A DNA stretch of 64,000 nt from a bacterium (GTDB lineage Bacteria > Patescibacteriota > Saccharimonadia > Saccharimonadales > UBA4665). The DNA lies in NCBI GenBank assembly GCA_021777375.1, contig JAJYDV010000002.1, forward strand, positions 1 through 64,000. The letters are read 5' to 3'. The notes under the pieces are model-generated. The model did no database searches. It was not told the origin of the DNA and was given only the letters and a program-made list of their open reading frames with translations. Both the position numbers and the translations under genes were made by a program. The stretch's first letter is position 1. Every line of letters starts with the position of its first letter. This document shows, one piece after another, positions 34,571 through 42,816 of this stretch.

Positions 34571-35140
34571 ATGAGCTTGATGGTAGTCGGAATTGATGAA
34601 GTCGGCCGAGGATGCATTGCCGGACCGTTAGTTGTTGGAGCGGTCGCGCTGGATCGTCCAATCGATGGACTGCGCGATTCTAAAGTTTTGTCTAGTATTA
34701 AACGGCTAGTGTTGGCTCAGCGTATCTATAGTGAGGCATTATTTTTTGGAATAGGGTGGGTAAGTGCGGCTGAGCTGGATCGCATAGGCCTTACTAATGC
34801 CCATTCATTAGCATCGAAACGCGCCCTTGAAAGCATGAAATCATCAATCGCAAAGTATTTATTAGACGGCAATTATAACTATTTGCCACAAGAGTATAGC
34901 CCGGTCGAGTTATTAGTTCACGGCGACGCTTTAGAGCCCGCAATTAGTGCCGCCTCTATCATTGCTAAGGTAGCCAGAGACAATTTTATGATTAATCTAG
35001 CTCGATACTATCCCGAGTATGGTTTCGATAATCATGTTGGTTATGCCACTCAGGCGCACATTAAAGCCCTAAACAAGTATGGAGTCTCGCCGCACCACCG
35101 CAAATCATTTGAGCCGGTTAAGTCTATTTTGCAGGTTTAA
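34571..35140 (+). CDS. rnhB: Ribonuclease HII
   Basis: 189-aa RNase HII, which removes ribonucleotides and RNA primers from DNA. The active-site start GIDEVGRGCIAGPLVVGAVA carries the catalytic Asp-Glu pair, with the third acidic residue in VHGDALEPAISAASIIAKVARD and a C-terminal NKYGVSPHHRKSFEPV. Length is normal. The end overlaps the convergent pepN gene by 17 bp. A TAAACT box ends 9 nt before the ATG without Shine-Dalgarno. Confidence 0.96.
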   Translation: MSLMVVGIDEVGRGCIAGPLVVGAVALDRPIDGLRDSKVLSSIKRLVLAQRIYSEALFFGIGWVSAAELDRIGLTNAHSLASKRALESMKSSIAKYLLDGNYNYLPQEYSPVELLVHGDALEPAISAASIIAKVARDNFMINLARYYPEYGFDNHVGYATQAHIKALNKYGVSPHHRKSFEPVKSILQV

Positions 35141-37703
35141 GATAAAAAGCTGCAATCTTGGCCGCATCACGTTCTTTCCAAAGCGCCTGCCAAGTTATGG
35201 TTTCTAGGGCTTGATTAAATGGTCGTTTAAAGCTGGGTGTTAGATGCTTATTAAAAAACTCCTCAAAATCTTTCAAAAATGAGAAATCGTTTATGCCTCG
35301 AGCCACGTAGTTAGGCATGCGCGAAAAACTCAGATCGGAACCGAGATTTTTTTCCAGCCATCCCCAATGCTGTTTCAGCCATTGCCACGACAGATCTTTG
35401 GCAAAGCGGTTAGCAAAACTATAGCTTACCCAATAAGCTACGTCTTGCAGACGCACTGCATCGGATGTAATTAAGTCTAAGGAGCGGGCAATAAGCTCTG
35501 GTTGCTTAAAATTAGTTAAAGCAGATGCTAATGCCAGACGCTCTTCGCTACTGTCACTATTATTATGCATTTCTAAAAATAAATTAAACTCCTTGGCGCC
35601 GCCCTTTTTAGCTATAGTTTGATAAATAAGTGAGCGAATATCCGGATGGATTGTTACCTTAGTGCGGTTACTAAAGCGCGAGCGGACTTGGCTAAGCGCA
35701 TCCGGCTCATTGCTCATAGTGGCCAGTCCAAGAATTAGCGGCCGTAGCAGTTTATCGAAATGCGAATCCTCTTTTTTCTCATCCCAGCCGAGACGGGTGT
35801 ATTGTTCGGCAATTAGTTTATGCACTGAAGGATTCATTGCCTCACGTAAAGGTTCATTAGTGTCGATTAGAGTGCTGCGAACCCGAGCTAAATTTGAGGC
35901 GATTATCTCCCAAACTACTACATTGTTTTCATGCAAATAGGAGTTAAGCAACTTTAAAGCTGCATCGGTGCTAATTAGACCGGCTTTGGCTGCTTCAAAA
36001 TAGTCTGACAGTAAACCTAATCGGTCAAGAGGATCAAGCTTTAGCTGGCTTATGAGATCCATTAAGATATGAAGTTGGCGGTCGTCATAAATGACTCTAT
36101 AAAAACCACTGCGCCCTTGGTTTAGTACCAAAGGCTGCTTATTGTTAGCTAATTTGATGTTTATTAACTGCTCGGTTTTAGACAGCATAGCTAAACCCAA
36201 TTTCGGATTAGAGTTAAGCGGCAGCGGCCAAGTCGTTTCCTGATGTTTAGCTTTTGGAGAAAGGTAAAAGCGGGATTGAGATAGTTGCAATCTGTCTTTA
36301 GAAAATGTAGCTTTAAGAAGTGGATATCCGGATTGAGTAGTCCAGTCAGTCATAAAATTGGCAACCGGCTTGCCAGCTGTTTCCTCCCAAGCTTGCCATA
36401 AATCACTGGACTCGGTATTTGAGTAACTGTGTTTCTTTAGATAGATTTGGAGGCCTTTTTTAAAATCTTCATCACCTAAATAGCGCATTAGCATGTATAG
36501 GACACTAGCACCCTTCTCGTAGCTAATATTATCGAAAATGGAGCGAATTTCGTCCGGATGGTGAATTGCGACATTGACTGGATGAGTATACTCGAGCGAG
36601 TCAATTTTTAAAGCCGTCGCTTGCTCGTCAACAATAAACTGTACCCATACTTTCCATTCCGGAAACAAAGCGTCGACAGCTACATAGCTCATTAGCGAGG
36701 CGAAACTTTCGTTAAGCCATAAGTCATTCCACCAACGCATAGTAACAAGGTTACCAAACCATTGGTGAGTCAGTTCGTGAGCAATCACATTAGCGACGTA
36801 CTGCTTCATATTTAGACTGGTGTTTGCCGGGTCAACTATTAGACCTTGCTCACGAAAGGTTACAAGTCCCCAATTCTCCATTGCGCCACTGGCAAAGTCT
36901 GGCAACGCTACTAAATCGCATTTTGACAATGGATAGTCAATAGAGAAATATTGATTATAAAAATCTAAACACCGACTCGCGGTTTCAAGTGCAAAACTTG
37001 TATTTTTTATTAGGTCTGGGCGAGAGTACGTACGAACCCTCACGCCTGCTTTAGTAGTTGTCTCTAAATAGTCCAGTTTGCCAATAACGAAAGCTAATAG
37101 ATAAGTGCTCATCTTTGGTGTCGGAGCAAAAATAAACTCTTTAAACCCGGTTGCGTAATCCTTAGTTTCTATCAGCTCCGTATTAGCAAGTACAGTATTC
37201 CCTCGGCCAGTGATTAAGGATAGATTAAAAACCGCCTTGGCTTCCGGTTCATCGATACATGGGAAAACCTCGCGCGCATGATGGCTTTCAAACTGTGTAG
37301 CTAAAATGATTTCTTGTTTTTTAGAATCAGCTGTGTCATAAAAGCAAGGATACAGTCCTTCCATAGGTCGGGTGATGCGTCCACTATATTCAAGCTGGAT
37401 GGTGTATTCTCCCGGGTATAGTAAAGAGCTGCTGTGAAGTCTTAGCTCCTCATAACCTTGATGAACGGCAATCCGGCTCAAAGCTATCTCTTTTAGCGCA
37501 TCGTGATTTTTAACAAATAGCCGGGCCGATTTAATTTTTAATCTTTGGGCATGTAGCATGATCCGTTTTGACGGACGTCCACTTTTACGGCCGACCAGTT
37601 CTAACTTTCCCTCAAACCGCATTTTGTCTTTATCAGGATTAAGTTGCAGTTGGTACGAATGCGGCTCAAACTGGTCGTATAACCGGCGCACAAATCGGCT
37701 CAT
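35124..37703 (-). CDS. pepN: M1-family aminopeptidase (PepN-like)
   Basis: 859-aa zinc metallopeptidase. The exopeptidase motif GAMENWG is near residue 272, and the zinc site HELTHQWFGNLVTMRWWNDL begins near residue 306, followed by LWLNESFASLMSY with the third ligand Glu. The C-terminal ERAP1-like helical domain is present. No signal peptide is visible, so it probably acts in the cytoplasm on peptides, which suits a peptide-scavenging lifestyle. It has a Shine-Dalgarno (AGAGAGGA). An 18-bp perfect palindrome lies just upstream, between its putative -35 and -10. Confidence 0.96.
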   Translation of the reverse strand: MSRFVRRLYDQFEPHSYQLQLNPDKDKMRFEGKLELVGRKSGRPSKRIMLHAQRLKIKSARLFVKNHDALKEIALSRIAVHQGYEELRLHSSSLLYPGEYTIQLEYSGRITRPMEGLYPCFYDTADSKKQEIILATQFESHHAREVFPCIDEPEAKAVFNLSLITGRGNTVLANTELIETKDYATGFKEFIFAPTPKMSTYLLAFVIGKLDYLETTTKAGVRVRTYSRPDLIKNTSFALETASRCLDFYNQYFSIDYPLSKCDLVALPDFASGAMENWGLVTFREQGLIVDPANTSLNMKQYVANVIAHELTHQWFGNLVTMRWWNDLWLNESFASLMSYVAVDALFPEWKVWVQFIVDEQATALKIDSLEYTHPVNVAIHHPDEIRSIFDNISYEKGASVLYMLMRYLGDEDFKKGLQIYLKKHSYSNTESSDLWQAWEETAGKPVANFMTDWTTQSGYPLLKATFSKDRLQLSQSRFYLSPKAKHQETTWPLPLNSNPKLGLAMLSKTEQLINIKLANNKQPLVLNQGRSGFYRVIYDDRQLHILMDLISQLKLDPLDRLGLLSDYFEAAKAGLISTDAALKLLNSYLHENNVVVWEIIASNLARVRSTLIDTNEPLREAMNPSVHKLIAEQYTRLGWDEKKEDSHFDKLLRPLILGLATMSNEPDALSQVRSRFSNRTKVTIHPDIRSLIYQTIAKKGGAKEFNLFLEMHNNSDSSEERLALASALTNFKQPELIARSLDLITSDAVRLQDVAYWVSYSFANRFAKDLSWQWLKQHWGWLEKNLGSDLSFSRMPNYVARGINDFSFLKDFEEFFNKHLTPSFKRPFNQALETITWQALWKERDAAKIAAFYLKPAK

Positions 37704-37742
37704 AACTTTTAGCTATCCTCTCTCTGTTTACTGCTTAATTCT

Positions 37743-37760
37743 AGTTTAGCATGCTAAACT
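37743..37760. promoter_or_regulatory. Perfect 18-bp palindrome between pepN and nusA
   Basis: AGTTTAGCATGCTAAACT is its own reverse complement. It lies 40 bp before the pepN ATG, directly upstream of a minus-strand TAGAAT box, so it would occupy the pepN promoter spacer. It looks like a dimeric repressor site. No regulator gene is adjacent. Confidence 0.5.
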
Positions 37761-37827
37761 TAAGAAACAGGTTGGAAACGGTAATTGACTTAGAGCGACT
37801 TATAATGCTAAGGTAATACTATACGTA

Positions 37828-37856
37828 TCCGGCCGAATAATCAGGTCGGATTTTTT
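37828..37856 (+). terminator. Terminator-like hairpin in the nusA leader (possible attenuator)
   Basis: TCCGGCC (37828-37834) pairs with GGTCGGA (37844-37850), seven pairs including one G-U, around a 9-nt loop and followed by TTTTTT (37851-37856). The upstream gene is divergent, so no plus-strand gene needs termination here. TTGACT (37785-37790) and TATAAT (37801-37806) lie upstream but are not at canonical spacing to each other. Confidence 0.6.
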
Positions 37857-37887
37857 AATAGCCATAAAATAAGTTAAAGGCAGAACT

Positions 37888-39096
37888 ATGGATAATAATT
37901 TTGATTTCAAACAGTTAAGCGTCGCAATTAGAGCAATTGCAGAGGAGAAGAATCTTCCCGAGGAAACTGTGCAAGAAGCAGTAGAGCAAGCTTTAGCCGC
38001 CGCTTATCGACGCGACTATGGTGACCGTGATCAAGAGATCAGGGTTAAGATGAATTTAAATACCGGGGATGTCGATGCCTACACATCAAAAGAAGTTGTC
38101 GAAAAAGTTGAAAACCCGGCCTTCCAGATATCACTAGGTGAAGCTCAGGTAATGCAGAAGAATATTAAGATCGGCGATTTAATCGAGGTACACCAAAAAG
38201 TTGAAAATTTTGGTCGAGTTGCGGCTCAAACGGCTAAACAGGTAATCTTGCAGCGTCTGCGTGAAGCTGAGCGGGAAATTATTATGGCCGAGTTTGAAGA
38301 CAAAATCGGAACGGTCATTAACGCAATCGTTAACCGGGTGGAAGGAAGCGTGGTGCGTGTGGATTTAGGTCGTGCGCAGGGTATTATGCCAAGAAGTGAA
38401 CAGATTCAGGGTGAACGTTACTATCCCGGACAGCGCATTAAGGTCTTTCTTAAAGACGTTGAACGAGGCTTTAGGGGACCGCAGCTGGTTGTCAGTCGTG
38501 GTAACAAGGAATTTATCGAGTGGTTATTTAGAGGCGAAGTCCCAGAAATGGAATCCGGCGCCGTAGAAATTAAGGAATTGGCTCGCGAGGCTGGTGTGCG
38601 CAGCAAAATAGCCGTAGCCAGCAATGTGCCGGGCGTAGACCCAGTCGGTACTTTTGTAGGAGGTCATGGCACGAGAGTCAATGCTGTAATGAGCGAGATC
38701 GGCGAGCAGGAAAAAATCGACATTATTGTCTATAGTGATAAACCTGCGGTATTTATTACTAATGCCCTTAGCCCCACTAAAGTTACTTCCGTTACCGTCG
38801 ATGAGACTGCTAAACGCGCGCTAGTTAAAGTACCCGAAGATCAACAAAGTATTGCAATTGGAAAGGGTGGACAGAACGTTCGTTTGGCTAGCAAGCTTAC
38901 TGATTATGAAATAGATATTGTGGCTGATGCTAACGAAGTTAGCGCTGAGCCAGAAGAATCCCAAAATCAATTTGAAAAAAAGTCCCCCGTCGCAGTTGCC
39001 AAACCGCCACTGCCTGGACGGATTAAAAAGAAGACTGAATTAGAGAGCAGTTTAATTGATGCGATTGAGTCCACGCCAGAGGATCAAAGCAACTAA
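37888..39096 (+). CDS. nusA: Transcription termination/antitermination factor NusA
   Basis: 402-aa NusA. It has an N-terminal polymerase-binding domain (about 1-125, LPEETVQEAVEQALAAAYRRDYG), an S1 domain (about 135-200, GTVINAIVNRVEGSVVRVDLG), then tandem KH domains (VDPVGTFVGGHGTRVNAVMSE split around residue 255, and IAIGKGGQNVRLASKLTDYEID near 330). It lacks the C-terminal acidic repeats of E. coli NusA, as in Gram-positive-type proteins. The upstream leader has an intrinsic-terminator-like hairpin. rimP is not adjacent. A CIRCE element begins one base after its stop. Confidence 0.96.
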   Translation: MDNNFDFKQLSVAIRAIAEEKNLPEETVQEAVEQALAAAYRRDYGDRDQEIRVKMNLNTGDVDAYTSKEVVEKVENPAFQISLGEAQVMQKNIKIGDLIEVHQKVENFGRVAAQTAKQVILQRLREAEREIIMAEFEDKIGTVINAIVNRVEGSVVRVDLGRAQGIMPRSEQIQGERYYPGQRIKVFLKDVERGFRGPQLVVSRGNKEFIEWLFRGEVPEMESGAVEIKELAREAGVRSKIAVASNVPGVDPVGTFVGGHGTRVNAVMSEIGEQEKIDIIVYSDKPAVFITNALSPTKVTSVTVDETAKRALVKVPEDQQSIAIGKGGQNVRLASKLTDYEIDIVADANEVSAEPEESQNQFEKKSPVAVAKPPLPGRIKKKTELESSLIDAIESTPEDQSN

Positions 39097-39123
39097 TTAG
39101 CACTCTTGACTGGTGAGTGCTAG
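39097..39123. promoter_or_regulatory. CIRCE operator upstream of clpC
   Basis: TTAGCACTC, a 9-nt spacer and GAGTGCTAG: 17 of 18 arm bases match the CIRCE consensus bound by HrcA. The spacer contains TTGACT, which fits as a -35 for the TATTAT box at 39130-39135. Confidence 0.93.
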
Positions 39124-39135
39124 AACGAGTATTAT
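39106..39135 (+). promoter_or_regulatory. Promoter of clpC, overlapping CIRCE
   Basis: TTGACT (39106-39111), an 18-bp spacer and TATTAT (39130-39135). The -35 lies inside the operator, so HrcA binding would block polymerase. A leader of about 140 nt follows, with a hairpin (TTAGCG 39202-39207, CGCTAA 39219-39224). Confidence 0.65.
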
Positions 39136-39279
39136 GTATATAATTGTCTATTTTGGACAATTTATATAACATAAATTAAGTACCCCAAATGCAGACTATC
39201 ATTAGCGTAATTTTTGCGCGCTAAGCATAAACAGTAAATCTTACAGCCGGGGCTCAAGGAAAGGTGCTAAATAGTAACT

Positions 39280-41775
39280 ATGATCCCCGAATCACCAGAC
39301 TTCCAAGAGTTTAGAAAACATTTAACTAATAACGCACTTTTGTCACTCAAGCATGCGGATGCGATTGCTCGTAGTTTGGGCAGTGCATACGTCGGAACCG
39401 AACATTTGCTACTTGGTATTTTAGCCCAGGAAAGCAGTATGGGCTCAAAGCTCTTGGAGCATGTTGGAGTGACACTAGATCGAGCCAGATTAGTTTTAAA
39501 TCTAACCCCCAAGTCTTTTGTGATTAATATAGGCGCTAAAGGATTAAGCGAAACCGCTAAACATACTCTGAAAACGGCATATGATATTGCGCAAGACTAT
39601 TCCCAGGATTTTTGCGGCACCGAGCATATTCTCTACAGTATTTTAAGTCAGCAAAAAGCTCGTGCAACCAAATTACTTAGAGATATGAATATCGATATCA
39701 TGGCACTAACTAATGAATTGGAACAGTTTCTTTCCCGGCAACAGTACATTGACCGAGAGGAAAATATTGGTCCGGGTTTGGGTCCGCGCAATGGTCTGCG
39801 CCATGCCAATTCAAAGAAATCGGTTTTAGATTTTTTTGGTACTGACATAACGGCTTTGGCACGTGAAGGTAAACTTGATCCGGTTGTTGGCCGAGAAGTC
39901 CAGATTGGTCGCATGATCACGATACTTAATCGTCGTATGAAAAATAATCCTGTCTTAATTGGGGAACCAGGCGTAGGTAAAACGGCTATTGTCGAGGGCT
40001 TAGCCCAACGGATTGTAGACGAGGAAGTGCCAGATAGCCTGTTAGGCAAGCGAATTATCATGATCGACCTAGCCGGTATGATTGCTGGCACTAAATACCG
40101 GGGCGAATTTGAGGACCGCTTGAAGAAAGTTATGGCTGAACTGGAACGTGACAAAAAAGCCATCGCCTTTGTGGATGAGATGCATTTAATTGTCGGCGCT
40201 GGTGCCGCCGAGGGCGCGATGGATGCGGGCAATATATTAAAGCCGGCTTTAGCGCGCGGAAAGATTCGTTTTATCGGGGCCACAACTACTGCCGAGTACA
40301 CCAAACATATCGAGAAAGATGCCGCTCTTGAACGCCGCTTCCAGCCAATTCAAGTTCCGGAGACTACCCCTGCCGAAACCTTTGCGATATTAAAAGGATT
40401 ACGTAAGCGTTATGAACAATTTCACGGCGTAAAACTGTCCGATGAAGTACTTCAGGATGCCGTTACCCTTTCCAAGCGTTATATACAGGACCGCTATTTA
40501 CCAGACAAAGCGATTGATTTAATCGATGAGGGCTCGGCGCAAGTACGTGTTGAAAGAGTTAAAACCAGCCCCGAAATTCGAAAACTCAATAAAGAGCTAC
40601 AACTAGTAAATTTACGCAAAGACGAGGCTAGTGATAATGAGGACTACCAGCTTGCGGCCCACTATAAAACTCGGGCTAGCCAAATAAGCGAGGAGTTGAG
40701 TTCCAAAGAAGCTTTAATCAAACAGGATAAAACTATTGAGCTTAAGAGCGATGATTTAGCGGACGTGGTCTCTAGAATAACCGGCGTGCCAGTGAAAAAA
40801 GTAATACGTACCGAAGCTAAGTATTTGCTGGACCTGGAAAAAACCTTAGGTAAATATATTATCGGTCAAAAAGAAGCGGTTAGCGCGGTGGCTCGTGCCG
40901 TTCGTCGTAATCGGAGCGGTATTGGTAGTGAGGCACGACCCATCGGTTCGTTTATTTTCTTGGGGCCTACCGGTGTTGGTAAGACAGAACTTGCCAGAGT
41001 ATTGGCCAGAGAGTTTTTTGGCAGCGAGAATGCATTAGTTAAGATTGATATGAGTGAATACGGCGAACACCATAATGTATCTCGATTAGTTGGTGCGCCG
41101 GCAGGGTATGTTGGTTACGATGATGGCGGACAGCTTACTGATAAGATCCGTAGGCAGCCATATAGCGTGGTATTGTTTGACGAAATAGAAAAGGCTCATC
41201 CGGATGTTTTCCACATGTTATTACAAATTCTTGAGGACGGTATCTTAACAGATGCCAAGGGTCGCCGAATTGACTTTACGAACACAATCGTAATTATGAC
41301 CAGTAATATTGGTGCCGAAAAATTGCAAAAGGAAGCTAGCCTTGGTTTTAGAATCGAGCGAGGAGCATCAAACTCACGCTTGCTAAGTTTGCATGCCGAG
41401 AATGAAGCGATGGTTTTAGATGAACTAAAACACCTCTTGCGTCCGGAACTGCTAAATAGAATAGATAAGGTAATTGTCTTTAATGCGTTATCTAAAAAAG
41501 ATATAAAGCGGATTATCGATTTGCAAATTGAAGAGCTTCGGGTTCGCCTGCGCCGTAAAGGCATCGGCTTAACGCTTACTCCTAAGGCGAAGGATTACCT
41601 GCTCGAGCATGGCTATGATTCACGTAATGGCGTCCGTCCCTTAAGACGACTAATCCAAGACACGATTGAAGATAAGATGGCACTAGAAGTGCTTGACGAA
41701 CATTACATCAAAGGGAATATCATACAGGTGGCCACCAAGAATGGTGAGCTTGCATACGCCACCCAAAATGAATAG
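39280..41775 (+). CDS. clpC: ATP-dependent Clp protease ATP-binding subunit ClpC
   Basis: 831-aa Hsp100 unfoldase. It has a double Clp-N domain (about 1-145, SAYVGTEHLLLGIL and FCGTEHILYSILSQ). AAA1 has GEPGVGKTA near 228, AAA2 has GPTGVGKTE near 563 and IVIMTSNIGAE, and the C-terminal domain follows. Between the AAA modules is a UVR-like helix (NEDYQLAAHYKTRASQISEEL near 450, shown in part), as in ClpC. It delivers substrates to ClpP, whose gene is at 56159. A CIRCE operator upstream indicates HrcA heat-shock control. A Shine-Dalgarno (AAGGAAAGG) is present. Confidence 0.96.
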   Translation: MIPESPDFQEFRKHLTNNALLSLKHADAIARSLGSAYVGTEHLLLGILAQESSMGSKLLEHVGVTLDRARLVLNLTPKSFVINIGAKGLSETAKHTLKTAYDIAQDYSQDFCGTEHILYSILSQQKARATKLLRDMNIDIMALTNELEQFLSRQQYIDREENIGPGLGPRNGLRHANSKKSVLDFFGTDITALAREGKLDPVVGREVQIGRMITILNRRMKNNPVLIGEPGVGKTAIVEGLAQRIVDEEVPDSLLGKRIIMIDLAGMIAGTKYRGEFEDRLKKVMAELERDKKAIAFVDEMHLIVGAGAAEGAMDAGNILKPALARGKIRFIGATTTAEYTKHIEKDAALERRFQPIQVPETTPAETFAILKGLRKRYEQFHGVKLSDEVLQDAVTLSKRYIQDRYLPDKAIDLIDEGSAQVRVERVKTSPEIRKLNKELQLVNLRKDEASDNEDYQLAAHYKTRASQISEELSSKEALIKQDKTIELKSDDLADVVSRITGVPVKKVIRTEAKYLLDLEKTLGKYIIGQKEAVSAVARAVRRNRSGIGSEARPIGSFIFLGPTGVGKTELARVLAREFFGSENALVKIDMSEYGEHHNVSRLVGAPAGYVGYDDGGQLTDKIRRQPYSVVLFDEIEKAHPDVFHMLLQILEDGILTDAKGRRIDFTNTIVIMTSNIGAEKLQKEASLGFRIERGASNSRLLSLHAENEAMVLDELKHLLRPELLNRIDKVIVFNALSKKDIKRIIDLQIEELRVRLRRKGIGLTLTPKAKDYLLEHGYDSRNGVRPLRRLIQDTIEDKMALEVLDEHYIKGNIIQVATKNGELAYATQNE

Positions 41776-42796
41776 ATCCATACTTGCCTCGTTAAGTAAT
41801 CCAAAACCTACACGATGTGTAAAAATTAGGCACTTTAGCTTAGGCTTACTGGCGGTTTTAATTGTCGCTTCGATGTTTTGGATTATCTATAACTTGAATA
41901 CGATAAGGGATTGGTATCTTCTTGCGACTTACCATCCACCTCAAATTGTGTCTCAGCTGGCCAGTGTAGATGGGATGACCAACTACGCTAAAGATTTATT
42001 TTATCTGAATCGTCCGGCAATTGAAGGCAAAAGTGCTTTTGCGGCTAACTGTTCGAACAAAGATAACCAGACTCATGTTATCGGCTGCTATCATGATGGC
42101 GACAATGGCATATTTTTGCTTAACGTCACCGATCCGCAATTAAATGGCATTATACCCGTTACTGCGGCTTACGAAATGCTTCACGCCGGTTATGCCAGAC
42201 TTTCAAAGACCGAGCAAACCAGTATTGACAATCAAATGTGGCAGTTTTATCAAGGTCACAATTTAGGTACAGAGATAAAGGCTCAGATGGCCTCCTACGC
42301 GGTTACTGAGCCGGGTGCTAAATATGACGAGCTATACTCAGTCTTAGGCACCGAGGTCGCAGCCTTGCCTGCTCAACTAGAAAATCACTACAAACTTTAC
42401 TTTAAAAATCGCGCCTCAATAGTTAGAACCTACCAAAATTATCAGGCCGCATTTAATTCTCGAGAAAATAGCATTGCCGCTTATAACAAAGAACTAACAA
42501 CTCTTTTGTCCCAAATCAATGCAAGTAAAAATCAGCTAACAGTTTTGCAAAATTCCATTACCCAGCAGCAAAATACTTTAAATCAATATCAAGCCAGTGG
42601 TAATTTTAGTGCCTATAACATTAATGTGCCGGGGTATAATGCGCTGATTAATCAATATAACGACTTAGTATATGCTACACGATCAGAGGTCAGTCAGTAC
42701 AACATTATTGTTGGGGAGAGTAACGCCCTGGCTCTTGAAGAAAGGCAACTAGTACAGGCAATTAGTTCGACTCCCAGCATTCAATCACCAAAATAA
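41768..42796 (+). CDS. Anchored coiled-coil protein with a degenerate HExxH-like motif
   Basis: 342-aa protein. The start at 41768 overlaps the clpC stop by 8 nt (ATGAATAG); a longer reading from 41693 would run inside clpC. It has a membrane helix at about 22-42, an extracytoplasmic globular part, then a long helical region (about 225-290) rich in Asn and Gln. YEMLHAGYARL (Y135-H139) resembles a zinc-protease HExxH in which the first His is Tyr; DELYSVLGTE follows. It may be an inactive peptidase-like protein. It is translationally coupled to clpC, so a link to envelope stress is possible but unproven. Confidence 0.78.
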   Translation: MNRSILASLSNPKPTRCVKIRHFSLGLLAVLIVASMFWIIYNLNTIRDWYLLATYHPPQIVSQLASVDGMTNYAKDLFYLNRPAIEGKSAFAANCSNKDNQTHVIGCYHDGDNGIFLLNVTDPQLNGIIPVTAAYEMLHAGYARLSKTEQTSIDNQMWQFYQGHNLGTEIKAQMASYAVTEPGAKYDELYSVLGTEVAALPAQLENHYKLYFKNRASIVRTYQNYQAAFNSRENSIAAYNKELTTLLSQINASKNQLTVLQNSITQQQNTLNQYQASGNFSAYNINVPGYNALINQYNDLVYATRSEVSQYNIIVGESNALALEERQLVQAISSTPSIQSPK

Positions 42797-42816
42797 GGTA
42801 ATATAGCTTTACTAAT

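Noticed and set aside
41693-41767. Upstream start of the anchored coiled-coil gene within clpC
   Set aside because: The extra residues are clpC in another frame; the ATG at 41768 directly precedes a normal signal-anchor layout.
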